DNA of 64,000 bases from Chryseobacterium gleum (GTDB lineage: Bacteria > Bacteroidota > Bacteroidia > Flavobacteriales_F > PHOS-HE28). Below the pieces are notes generated by a model. It saw only the letters and a list, made by a program, of their open reading frames with translations, was not told the origin of the DNA and ran no database searches. Location: assembly GCA_945872795.1 (NCBI GenBank), contig CAMCAZ010000003.1, positions 1 to 64,000 of the forward strand. Direction: 5' to 3'. The first letter of the stretch is position 1. Each line of letters opens with the position of its first letter. Shown here piece after piece: positions 1 to 9,900 of the stretch. The position numbers and the translations under genes are program-made.

Positions 1-130
1 ACACCACCAGCTCATGGCATCCGTCAGGAACACAAGAGTTACACGAACGCTCAACATGGTTGAGCGCTTAAGGGTCGACAATGTATCGGGATCGGCAAGT
101 ATGGCGAAATGGACAAAAGGGCCCAGGATG

Positions 131-162
131 GAAAAGCAGAACGCGCCCCGAAAGGCGCGTTC
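131..162 (-). terminator. Rho-independent terminator after the lysyl oxidase protein gene
   Basis: A perfect 9-bp stem (139-147 pairs with 154-162, 6-nt loop) lies 28 nt past the stop codon of the minus-strand gene ending at 190. Read on the minus strand it is followed by a T-rich stretch (TGCTTTTCC). Nothing else was recognised in positions 1-130. Confidence 0.7.
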
Positions 163-189
163 CAATGCCATAAAGGTGCCCGGACCCGA

Positions 190-3100
190 TCAGGGCATCT
201 GTTCCTGTCGGGTGGCGGTCGGTACCGTTCCGCCGATGTTGGAGAGGATGATGTCCCGGTCGTTCGCCGCACCGGTGTATTTCACCACGCCGCTTAGATT
301 GGTATCCTCCAGGTAGTATCCCACCACGGTGCCCGTGGGCAGCGATCCGCCCACCACGCTCAGGATCGGATCGCGATCATTCGTCTGGCCTGCATAGCTC
401 AGTTTCTCATCGGGGGTGGCATTTCCTGCCCACATCAGCATGGATGCACCGTCCTGTTTGCGGGCCTCCGTGCCCCACATGGTCACCGAAGGTGAGCGCA
501 GATCCACGGTGACCGCGCTGCTGGACAACGCCACGGGGGCAAGGATCATGATGCCCAAGTGGTTGCGGTGACGGATGGCCAACTGGTAGTTCCCGGGGAC
601 CACCGGCAGCAGCACGGCCGAGGTGCCGTCCGCGGCGACGATATCACCATCGCGTTGCAAAAGCGCAGCACGCGCGCCGAGGACAGCGTGCGGCGAGGTC
701 GTGGACCGTGCTTCCACCCAGATCCAGTCCACGATGGCATTCGGGCCAGTGACGTCCAGCACACCGGAAGCGATGGTCTCCCCAACCGTTCCGCCCGTGT
801 AGCCAAGGGCGGTGTAGGGCTCCACGTTCGGTATCAGGGACTGTGTCCGGAGGTCATCACGCATCAGGGACTGAGCGGCATCAAAAGGTCCTTCGAGGAA
901 AACCTTGGGGTTGACCGCCACAACGTTCGGGACCGTCAGGCAGCCGTCCACGATGCTGGTGATGACGTTGTTCGCCTGGTCGTTCACGATGTCCACGATA
1001 TCACTGATGCAGACATTGCCCGCGGTCAAGGCGAGGTAGCTGATGCGGCACAGGGGCGTGAAGTCCGTGTGCTTCACCAGGCTGCTGTCCGTGTAGGATA
1101 GACCGATGATACGAGAACCACCAAGTCCGGAACTGATGGCGATATCGCCCACCAGGTTGGGGGCCAGGTTGGTGACGGTCTGCACTTGCAGTCCGGCCAT
1201 GACGAATTCATAACCGAGCACCCGACAGCTGGGATTCCTGATCAGCACATCCACCGTCTTGGCCACGGGATCCAGGTTGGCAAGCTTGAGGTCAACCTGG
1301 TCTTCGGCACTGAGCCAACCGCGTGGGAACTCGCACCACGGATGGTAATCCACGATGGTGGTCGCATTGTGGATGTCGCGCTGCGTGTAGCAGTTCACCA
1401 TCAACGCCGCATCGGTCACCGTGATGGCGTTGTCGCCGTTGAGGTCGTTGCAGGCGTTGGGGGAGATGTCATCGCCCAAGATCGCCATCACGTACTCCTG
1501 CGCATCTGGCTGTGTTTGGAAGTTGTCACTGTTCAGGTCGCCATCCTTCACCGTTCCTGCGCAGGTACCCATGCAGTCGTAGCGCGCGCTGCCATATGGT
1601 TGTCCCAGACAATCGGTGTAGGGTGCGCAGTTGCTCACCACTGAGAACGAGGGCACGTTCTGGGCGTTGCGGGTAAGGTTGATGCAGACCTGGGCGAAGT
1701 TGTTCGTGTAATCCATCTCGTGGCGCCCCAGGGCATCGGGGGCCCTTTGCCAGTTGGTGCGGAGCACCAAGGTGTATTGCCCGGCGGGCACGTTGGTCAC
1801 ATCGATCCAATTGCATGTGGTGCCCGAACCATAGATGTCGTAACAGCCCTTGGAGATGCCCATGTTGCTGCAACCGTACTGGCCGGTGTTCCCAGGGTAG
1901 CAGCCCACGTCGATCACACAGAAGCCGTTCTTGAAGCCCACGGGGATCGCGTTGCCCGCCTGGTCGAAGAGGATGTAGTCCGCATAGCCGGAGTAGTGGG
2001 CGTGACCATGGCAGTTGATGGTATTGAACATCCACGGCTGCGCGCTGGGGCTGCCGATGTAATAGTCGGTGGTGCCGATGTTCTCGATGCGGGTGGTGAA
2101 GCGCAACACGTAGCGCTGGCCCATTCCACCGGTGCAGCCCTCCTGCGGGGCGCAGGGGTCGGTAATGTTCACCGTGGACAGGGAAAGGCTGCTCTGCAGG
2201 GCCGATGAGCTCATGATCAGGTCGGGACCTTCCGGACACTCCGGATCCCCGAAGGGCATGCAACAATCGACACAGGCGATGGTGGCGAGCGGGTTGTAGT
2301 TGCAGGATTGTGAGTTCATGCATCCGGTGACAGGGCCGTTGTACACGATGGAGAAGGTCACGGAACCACCGCACGCCCCCGCATTGTCGCCGACCCTCAT
2401 GTGGTGGAGCACGCCACCGGGCATGTTGGCGTTCACCTGGGCCTGGAGGCCGCATCCGCCTTCATCATCATCGGCGAAGGTGGCACCCTCGACACCACTG
2501 CTCAAGACGATCGAGGAACAGCTCATATCATAGAGCCACAAGCGGGTGTCGCAACTGTTCGTTCCGCAGGTGGTGATGGTGTAGGCACCGGTCTGCGGTG
2601 GGGTCCAGTCATACCATTGCTCCACGGCGGTGGTGGTCACCGTGGCCAGGGTCTGCGGATAGGTTCCCGAGAGCGGGGCCAGGGTGAGCGGCAGGGCGGA
2701 ACTGCAGCTGAAGCCGGGGGGACAGTTGAAGGTGGTCTCCTCGAACGCACCGAACTGGCCACCCTGCTTGATCAGGACACCATCGAGCCAGACGTAATAG
2801 GCCCCGAAACCATAGGTATTGTGGTAGATACCATCGCCGGCCGTGTCGTCGATCCGGAACACGAGGCACGTGTTGTTGGGTACACAGATGGTGGTGCCGG
2901 TGCGATTGGTGGTGCTGTTCCCGCTCACGATGGTGGCTCCGGTGGATCCGTTCTTCAAGGTCCACGAGGTCTCGCCCTGATAGCTGTCGTTCATGATATC
3001 GATGCGCAACCGCTTCTGGCCGGCAGGGCAGCTGTAATTGCAGGTGCCGTTGTTCAGGTTCACGGCAGCACTGTAGTTGTTGGCCGTCGGTTCGCTGCAT

Positions 3101-3714
3101 CCCAGGTTCGGCGTCAGGTTCCCGACGAACACATCATCAATGGCGATATCGCTCAGTTCTCCCGCACCCGTGATCGCCCTGAAGCGGATCCGCAGATCGG
3201 TCTGCCCGGCCCACGGCGCCAGGTTCAACCAGCCCTGCTTCCAGTAAAGGCCCTGGTCACCGGTGGCTGTCCATTGGCTCAGGGTCACCACGCCACCGGC
3301 ATTCACATCCACCTGCAACGACCCCGTCTGTGTGCCCCGCATATGATACCAGAATACGAGGTAGGGGCTGGACAGCCCGGAGATGCTGTAACACGGCGAT
3401 TGCAGGATGGCCACCTTGGCCGGCGTATTGGTCGCACCAGAGCTCTCCACGTACATGTACTTCGCATTGGCCGTGGTGTTGCTCAAGGTGTGATCCACGA
3501 TGGGACCGGTCTCCGCCGTGGGCGTACCATTGTTATCCACGTTCCAATCGATGTCGTCGATGGTGAGGTTGGACCAGTTATTGATCAGTGTTCCGGGCGT
3601 CCCCACAGTGAAACCGCTGAAGGCCTCGTTCGAAGGGAACGTGCTCACACACTGGGCACGGGCAACGGTCGCCGCGAGGATCACGGCGGCAGCCAGGGTA
3701 GTGGTTCGTAACAT
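190..3714 (-). CDS. Large secreted modular protein with a lysyl oxidase domain
   Basis: Predicted secreted protein of 1174 residues. A Sec signal peptide ends in VARAQ. Next come a MAM-like domain (about 20-200, ending SDIAIDDV), Cys-rich GC-type spacer modules, a lysyl oxidase domain (about 495-680), dockerin-like calcium loops (about 724-780, DLNGDNAITVTD), a cohesin-like beta domain (about 795-925) and a C-terminal part carrying two YxGxxNDRDxIL motifs. In the oxidase domain the copper ligands H569, H571 and H573 (CHGHAH) are present. K595 and Y628 match the lysine and tyrosine that form the LTQ cofactor in animal enzymes, so oxidation of lysine side chains on an extracellular protein is plausible. 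The frame is open upstream to 4308, but that would cover fabI on the other strand; ATG 3714 gives a clean signal peptide. No Por-type T9SS tail is seen. Substrate unknown. Confidence 0.82.
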   Translation of the reverse strand: MLRTTTLAAAVILAATVARAQCVSTFPSNEAFSGFTVGTPGTLINNWSNLTIDDIDWNVDNNGTPTAETGPIVDHTLSNTTANAKYMYVESSGATNTPAKVAILQSPCYSISGLSSPYLVFWYHMRGTQTGSLQVDVNAGGVVTLSQWTATGDQGLYWKQGWLNLAPWAGQTDLRIRFRAITGAGELSDIAIDDVFVGNLTPNLGCSEPTANNYSAAVNLNNGTCNYSCPAGQKRLRIDIMNDSYQGETSWTLKNGSTGATIVSGNSTTNRTGTTICVPNNTCLVFRIDDTAGDGIYHNTYGFGAYYVWLDGVLIKQGGQFGAFEETTFNCPPGFSCSSALPLTLAPLSGTYPQTLATVTTTAVEQWYDWTPPQTGAYTITTCGTNSCDTRLWLYDMSCSSIVLSSGVEGATFADDDEGGCGLQAQVNANMPGGVLHHMRVGDNAGACGGSVTFSIVYNGPVTGCMNSQSCNYNPLATIACVDCCMPFGDPECPEGPDLIMSSSALQSSLSLSTVNITDPCAPQEGCTGGMGQRYVLRFTTRIENIGTTDYYIGSPSAQPWMFNTINCHGHAHYSGYADYILFDQAGNAIPVGFKNGFCVIDVGCYPGNTGQYGCSNMGISKGCYDIYGSGTTCNWIDVTNVPAGQYTLVLRTNWQRAPDALGRHEMDYTNNFAQVCINLTRNAQNVPSFSVVSNCAPYTDCLGQPYGSARYDCMGTCAGTVKDGDLNSDNFQTQPDAQEYVMAILGDDISPNACNDLNGDNAITVTDAALMVNCYTQRDIHNATTIVDYHPWCEFPRGWLSAEDQVDLKLANLDPVAKTVDVLIRNPSCRVLGYEFVMAGLQVQTVTNLAPNLVGDIAISSGLGGSRIIGLSYTDSSLVKHTDFTPLCRISYLALTAGNVCISDIVDIVNDQANNVITSIVDGCLTVPNVVAVNPKVFLEGPFDAAQSLMRDDLRTQSLIPNVEPYTALGYTGGTVGETIASGVLDVTGPNAIVDWIWVEARSTTSPHAVLGARAALLQRDGDIVAADGTSAVLLPVVPGNYQLAIRHRNHLGIMILAPVALSSSAVTVDLRSPSVTMWGTEARKQDGASMLMWAGNATPDEKLSYAGQTNDRDPILSVVGGSLPTGTVVGYYLEDTNLSGVVKYTGAANDRDIILSNIGGTVPTATRQEQMP

Positions 3715-3815
3715 GGTTCGGAGCAGGTTGGGAGCGGAATCTACTGGAACGGGATGAAAATGCAAAACCGTTCGTGCCTGCAGATGAGGACCCAATTCGC
3801 AAGTGATGGACCTGC

Positions 3816-3823
3816 TATCTTCG
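3816..3823 (+). promoter_or_regulatory. Bacteroidota -7 box for fabI
   Basis: TATCTTCG, 23 nt before the fabI ATG, matches the TAnnTTTG-type -7 element of Bacteroidota. It lies in the divergent gap between fabI and the lysyl oxidase gene. Confidence 0.55.
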
Positions 3824-3846
3824 CAAGCATCAATCAAAATGCTGCC

Positions 3847-4665
3847 ATGGCCAACGGACTGTTGAAGGGAAAACGGGGGATCATCTCCGGTGCATTGAAC
3901 GACCAGAGCATTGCCTGGAAGGTGGCCGAACTGGCGCACGCAGAAGGGGCGACCATCATTCTGACGAACGCTCCGGTGGCCATGCGCATGGGCGAGATCA
4001 ACAAGCTGGCCGAGACCATCGGGGCCTCCATAGTTCCTGCGGATGCCACCAATGATGCCGACCTGGAGAAGCTCTTCACGGACAGCCAGGCAGCGCTCGG
4101 TGGTCCGGTGGATTTCCTGCTGCACAGCATCGGCATGAGCCCCAACGTGCGCAAGGGCCGGAGCTACGACAACCTCAACTACGAGTGGTACAAGCAGACC
4201 CTGGACGTGAGCGCCATGAGCCTTCATCGCATGTTGCAGGCGGCACACAAGCAGAACGCCCTTGCCCATGAGGCTTCTGTTGTGGCCCTCAGTTACATCG
4301 CCGCGCAACGGGTATTCCCGGATTATGGCGACATGGCCGACGCCAAGGCCCTGCTGGAATCCATCACCCGCAGCTGGGGCTACCGCCTAGGCAAGGAGAA
4401 CCGTGTGCGGGTGAACACCGTGAGCCAGAGCCCCACATGGACCACGGCCGGTTCGGGTGTGAAAGGCTTCGACGGGTTCTTCGGCTTCGCTCAGGCCATG
4501 AGCCCGCTGGGCAATGCACCCGCTGAGGATTGTGCCCGTTACTGCATCTCCCTGTTCAGCGACCTCACCAAGTTCGTCACCATGCAGAACCTTTTCCACG
4601 ATGGTGGTTTCAGCAGTACGGGTGTGACACCGGAGGTGATGGCCAAATTCGTGGGCAGCGAATAA
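3847..4665 (+). CDS. fabI: Enoyl-[acyl-carrier-protein] reductase (NADH), FabI
   Basis: Last step of each fatty-acid elongation cycle in the cytoplasm: reduces trans-2-enoyl-ACP with NADH. The 272-residue protein is full length for the family. It has the FabI-type N-terminal nucleotide-binding segment (GLLKGKRGIISGALNDQSIAWK), here slightly divergent, and the catalytic Y-x6-K arrangement in YGDMADAK. ATG 3847 was chosen because it fits the family N-terminus and lies after the -7 box at 3816; the frame is open further upstream (3754). The stop codon overlaps a possible ATG (4665) of the next gene, so the two may be co-transcribed. Confidence 0.95.
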   Translation: MANGLLKGKRGIISGALNDQSIAWKVAELAHAEGATIILTNAPVAMRMGEINKLAETIGASIVPADATNDADLEKLFTDSQAALGGPVDFLLHSIGMSPNVRKGRSYDNLNYEWYKQTLDVSAMSLHRMLQAAHKQNALAHEASVVALSYIAAQRVFPDYGDMADAKALLESITRSWGYRLGKENRVRVNTVSQSPTWTTAGSGVKGFDGFFGFAQAMSPLGNAPAEDCARYCISLFSDLTKFVTMQNLFHDGGFSSTGVTPEVMAKFVGSE

Positions 4666-4706
4666 TGGACCGCCTGGTCAGTGTGGACCTTCCGGCACGG
4701 CAACGG

Positions 4707-6893
4707 ATGAACACGGAGTTCCGTAGGTGCCTGCTCCTGTGCCTGCTCGTCGGGTTGTTCGTCCTGCAGGCTGCGGCGCAAGGGGGTAAGGCCTTTCTGA
4801 AGGAAGGGGATGCCTTACGGAAGGCCAACGAACTCGACCGGGCCTTGGAACGATATGACCTGGCCATTCAGGTGGACCCGGACATGGTCAAGGCCTATGA
4901 GGCACGTGCAGAGGTGAACACGTTGCTGGGTAAGCAACTGGCCGTGGCCACGGACCGGGCGAAGATCGCCGAACTGGACCCTGCCGAACCGAACCACGCC
5001 GCTGCGGCAGCGGCCGCCTACCTGGAGGTCGATAGTGCGGCCCAGGCGCTTGACTACTGTGAGCGGGCCTTGCGGATGGACAGTAAGAACATGCCCGCCC
5101 TTCAGACAAAGGTCAGGGCCGCCCTTGCACTGAACGACCTCGACGCGGCCACACAGGCGTCCGATGCAGCGCTCGCGCTCAAGGCCACCACGGACACCTA
5201 TTACTTGCATGGGCTGGTGCGCACCGCCACCCGGGATTATGCCACGGCGGAATTCGACCTGGACAAGGTCATTGAGTGGAACCACCTCTACGAACCGGCC
5301 TACGTCGCTTTGTCAGAGGTGCAGCTGAAACTGTACCGGCAGTACAGCGGCACCACCATGCAGATGCGCACCTTGGAGAAGGCCATCGAGAAATGCACGC
5401 GGGCCCTGGAACTGAACCCGCAAAGCACCGATGCCCTGTTCACCCGCAGCAAAGCTCTGGCCTTGCAGAAGGAATACGCCAAGGCCATCGACGACGTCAG
5501 CCGCTGCATGGCCCTGGGACGCACCGATCGTGCCGTGTACGAACAGCGGGCCCGCTATTACGAGGGCTTCGGCCAGCAGCAGAACGCCATCAACGACCTG
5601 AACAAAGTGCTGTTGGAGCATCCGAAGGATGTGGACCTGCTCTTGTTGCGCGCCGAATGCCGGGAGGCGAACCTGGACATGGATGGGGCCTTGAAGGACC
5701 TGGAGACCGCGCAAAAGATCATGGAAGGCGATGCTTCCTACAGTGCCGACCAGCGCAAGGGGATCGAGGCTTCCCGGGCTCGGATCGCCCTCCAGGTGTT
5801 CGAGATGAACCGGGAAAGCGACCCTCCCCGGCTTACCGTGCTGGAGCCTTTCAGCCGGGACAGTGTGGCCCAGGTCTCGGCATCGTTGGCCTACCTGAAG
5901 GTCACCGGCTACGTGCTGGACAAAAGCCACCTGAAGTCCATCACAGTGAACGGGACACCAGCTCAGTTCGACAAAGAGGAAAAGGACCCCCAGTTCTTCA
6001 TTTCCATTCCCTGGGGACCTGCTGATGCGGAGATCGTGGTGCAGGCGGTCGATGCCTACGACAACTTCACCTCCGTGGTGCTTCGCGTGGAACGCACCGA
6101 AGGCCTTGCTCCCTTGGTATCCCTGACCGCGCCCGGAGCTGATGCTGACCGGGTCATCACGATCACCGCCGGCAAGGAGAGCATCTTCCTGGAAGGCAAG
6201 GTGACGGATGCATCCCTGATCCGCCTGATAACCGTGGACGGCGTAAATGCCAGCTACGCCCCCGATCAGATGAGCCCGGACTTCAGCATCAAGCTGGATG
6301 TGAAGGACAAGGAACAGTTCACCGTCCATGTGGAAGACCAGCACGGCAACAGCTCGGACCAGGTCTATCGCCTGTCGCGGAAAGCCGAACCGGTGGTGGC
6401 CGCCAAACCACCTGCTGAGACCGTGGCGGCCGGTACGCCCGCCACGCCGGTCGTACCCACCTCCCGGAACGGCAACACCTGGGTGATCCACATCGAGAAC
6501 GCGAACTACCGGAACTTCCCGGCCATCCAGTCCTCCGCTGCTGATGCGACGAAGATGCAGAAGGCCTTTGCGAACTACTCGATCTCCAAGACCATCACCA
6601 AGAAGAACCTCAGCAAGGAACAGTTGGAGCGCTTCTTCAACATCGAACTGCGCGACCTGGTGCGCACGAACAAGGTGGGCACCATCCTCGTGTGGTACTC
6701 CGGTCACGGACGATCGGTGGGTGGGAAGGCCTACTGGGTGCCGGTGGATGCCCGCAAGGATGACATCTACAGCTACTTCAACTATGGCTCGCTGAAGGCC
6801 CAGATGCAGAACTACAGTGAGAGCGTCGATAAAACAGTGGTGGTCTCCGATGCCGCTGGCAGCGATGCGTCCTTCTACGAACTGACCCGTTAG
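4707..6893 (+). CDS. Secreted TPR protein with truncated, inactive caspase-like domain
   Basis: 728 residues. Signal peptide (LLLCLLVGLFVLQAAAQ), then TPR repeats to about residue 370, beta-rich Ig-like segments (about 375-570), and a C-terminal caspase/peptidase C14-like domain from about 590. The catalytic histidine is present (H667 in YSGHG). The position where relatives have the catalytic Cys (DAC-x-SG) reads DAAGSD, with Ala717 in place of Cys, and the protein ends 11 residues later, so the last part of the caspase fold is absent. It is therefore probably a non-proteolytic scaffold or sensor. An in-frame ATG at 4665 overlapping the fabI stop is an alternative start; 4707 gives the better signal peptide. 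The adenylate cyclase gene starts 7 nt after its stop, suggesting co-expression. Confidence 0.85.
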   Translation: MNTEFRRCLLLCLLVGLFVLQAAAQGGKAFLKEGDALRKANELDRALERYDLAIQVDPDMVKAYEARAEVNTLLGKQLAVATDRAKIAELDPAEPNHAAAAAAAYLEVDSAAQALDYCERALRMDSKNMPALQTKVRAALALNDLDAATQASDAALALKATTDTYYLHGLVRTATRDYATAEFDLDKVIEWNHLYEPAYVALSEVQLKLYRQYSGTTMQMRTLEKAIEKCTRALELNPQSTDALFTRSKALALQKEYAKAIDDVSRCMALGRTDRAVYEQRARYYEGFGQQQNAINDLNKVLLEHPKDVDLLLLRAECREANLDMDGALKDLETAQKIMEGDASYSADQRKGIEASRARIALQVFEMNRESDPPRLTVLEPFSRDSVAQVSASLAYLKVTGYVLDKSHLKSITVNGTPAQFDKEEKDPQFFISIPWGPADAEIVVQAVDAYDNFTSVVLRVERTEGLAPLVSLTAPGADADRVITITAGKESIFLEGKVTDASLIRLITVDGVNASYAPDQMSPDFSIKLDVKDKEQFTVHVEDQHGNSSDQVYRLSRKAEPVVAAKPPAETVAAGTPATPVVPTSRNGNTWVIHIENANYRNFPAIQSSAADATKMQKAFANYSISKTITKKNLSKEQLERFFNIELRDLVRTNKVGTILVWYSGHGRSVGGKAYWVPVDARKDDIYSYFNYGSLKAQMQNYSESVDKTVVVSDAAGSDASFYELTR

Positions 6894-6900
6894 CCTGCGC

Positions 6901-9900
6901 ATGTCCCGAACATTGCCCTTCCGCCGCCTCTTCACCGGTGCTCTCCACCATGCCCGACCGGTGCTTATCGCGTTAGTGATAGGGGGGAGCGTTCCGGCGA
7001 TCGCGCAGCGCTACTTCTTCGAGAACGTTGCGGTGCAGCAAGGGCTCACCTCCAAGGTGTACACCGCTCTGCAAGATCCCTTTGGCCTGATCTGGATCGG
7101 CACGGAGACGGGCCTTTCCAGCTACGACGGCAATGTGGTGGTCAACTACGGCACCCAGGATGGGCTGGCGGCCAACGGCGTGCCTGCTCTTTGCATGGAC
7201 AAGGATGGTGGGCTTTGGATAGGGCACCTCGACGGTGGTCTCACGTATTACGACGGCCACCGGTTCCGGGCGCTTGCGGTGGCAACCAGCATGCAAAGCG
7301 ACATTACAGGCATTGCCCAGGCCGTTGATGGATCCATCTGGCTGAGCACCGCAGGCCAGGGAGCGTTCCGGTTGGAAGGTGCCCCCGATGAACGTGGCAC
7401 GTTGAAGGTGCAGCAGTTCGAGGAGGCTTCCGGCCTGCGCAAGGTGCTGCGCGGTGTGGTGAAGCTGCAGGATGACCGGCTCTGCTTCGTGCAGGATGCC
7501 GGCACGATCCGCGCCTACGATCCCGGATCCAAGCAATTCGCCTTGGTGGAACTGCCCGGTGTGAACGATGTCTTCAACGCGATCACCCTCTTCCAGGACA
7601 GTCGCCGGTCGCTCTGGGTGGGCACCGTGGAGGGTGGCGCATTCCAATTTGACGAAAGCGGCAAGCTGATCTCGCGCTACGACCTCTCCAATGGTCTGGC
7701 CAGCGGTACGGTCTTTTCGTTCGGTGAGGATGGCGACGGTCTGATCTGGGCGGGTACCACGGACGGTGGCATCAGCCTGATCCAGAAAGGCGGGTTGCGC
7801 ACCTTCAACAAGGGCAATGGGCTTCACAGCGATTTTGTGCGCTGCATCGTCCGCGACCGGGAAGGCAATCTCTTGATCGGCACCAACGACAGCGGTCTCG
7901 ACATCTTCAAGGGCGATCGTTTCATCAGCTTCGGCGAAGCTGACGGTCTTTCGGACCCACAGGTCTTCGCCGTGACAGTGGATTCGCAAGGCCGGACCTG
8001 GTTCGGCACCAACGGCGGCATTGTCATCATCTCCGGGAAGGAGGGCGGGGGGGTGGCACAGACCATCACCTCACAACAAGGCACGCTCACCACCAATTTC
8101 ATCCGCTGCCTGCGTGAGGATGACAAGGGCTACATGTGGATCGGCACCCACAACGGAGGCCTCATCCGCTATGACCCACGTAGCGGCAAGGCGGTGTACG
8201 ATGTCGAACTGTCCGCCAGCCTTGGAGATAACCGCGTGACCGCCCTCGAGGTCGGCCAATCGGGCGAGCTTTGGGTGGGCGGTGTCAACGGATTGCGCCG
8301 CTACCTGCCCGGATCGGGCACGGTTCCTACCGTCTACACAGAGGAGAACGGCCTTGCAGGCAACAACATCGTTTCGGTGTACAGGGACCCCAAAGGCAGC
8401 ATCTGGGTGGGCAGCCTGGCCAAGGGTGTCACGCGCATTGACAATGGCCAGGCACAGCGCTTGGACCTTGGTCGACTGTTCACCCCCACGGCTTTCGTCC
8501 AGGACCTCGAAGGCCGCATCTGGGTCGGCACGGAAGGGCAGGGCATCCTGGTGCTGGAGAACGGCAAGGTGGTACAGGAGTTCACCACCAACGAAGGGCT
8601 GCTGCACAATAGCATCAAGGCATTGGGCATCGACGACCACGGCCATGTGTGGATCGGCACCAGCCGGGGCCTCAACAAGTGGCGGCCCAAGAAGGGAGGA
8701 TTCATCGCCTTCACCGAGCGGGCCGGGTTCACCGGGCTTGAGGTGAAACCCAACGCCGTGTGGACCACACGCACGGGTGACCTGTGGTTCGGCACGGTGA
8801 ACGGCGCCACCCGCGTGGGCAGTGAAAAAGGTGCTGAACGTTCCATCGCCCCACTGGTGGCCCTGCGTGGCTGGAAGGTGAACCTCGAGGACCGCTCCAT
8901 GACGGAATCCCGACTGAGCCACAGCGACCGGAACGTGCGTATCGCCTTTGGCAGCGTCTCACTCAGCGATCCGGCAGCCGTGCGCTACATGTACAAGCTG
9001 GACGGACTGGATGAGGACTGGCAACCCATCACCACCACCGCCGAAGCGTACTACCCGGCGCTGCCTCCAGGCAACTACACCTTCCAAGTGAAGGCAATGG
9101 ACCGCAGTGGCCTGTGGAGCGATCCCCCAGCGCGACTGGAGTTCACCATCCTGCCGCCATGGTACCGTTCGTGGTGGTTCTACACTGCGCTCGCACTGGT
9201 CATCGGCATCGTACTGTTCAGCTACATCAAGGTACGGGAGCGGCAACTCCGGCTGCGCAACCAGATCCTGGAGCGCAAGGTGAAGGAGCGGACCGCGGAG
9301 GTGGTGGCACAGAGCAAGGAGATCGAAGGACAGAAGGGCCGGATCGAGGACCTGCTGCTGAACATCCTGCCCAAGGAGATCAGCGAGGAGCTCAAGGACA
9401 AGGGCAAGGCCACCGCACGCCGCCATGAGAAGGTCACCGTGCTGTTCACGGATATGAAGGGCTTCACCCAGGCAGCGGAGAAGATGACGCCGGAAGAGCT
9501 GGTCAACGAACTGGATGAGTGCTTCATCCGCTTCGACGAGATCGTGGGCCATTACGGGATCGAGAAGATCAAGACCATCGGCGACAGTTACATGTGCGCC
9601 GCCGGCGTTCCCACCAGCGACCCGTTCCATGCGCATAAGTGCATCCTGGCTGCCTTGGAGGTGCGGGACCTGATGGACGATTGGCGGCGCGAACGCGAGG
9701 CACAGGGGAAGACCCCGTGGATCCTGCGCATCGGTGTGCACAGCGGACCGGTGGTGGCCGGTGTGGTGGGCAAACGGAAGTTCGCCTACGACATCTGGGG
9801 CGATACCGTGAACACGGCCAGCCGGATGGAGAGCAGCGGTGCTCCCGGAGAAGTGAACATCAGCGGTGCCACTTACGAGCTGATCAAGGACCGCTTCGAG

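Noticed and set aside
3715-4308. N-terminal extension of the lysyl oxidase gene
   Set aside because: The frame is open, but it lies antisense over fabI, and the signal peptide beginning at ATG 3714 would be buried.
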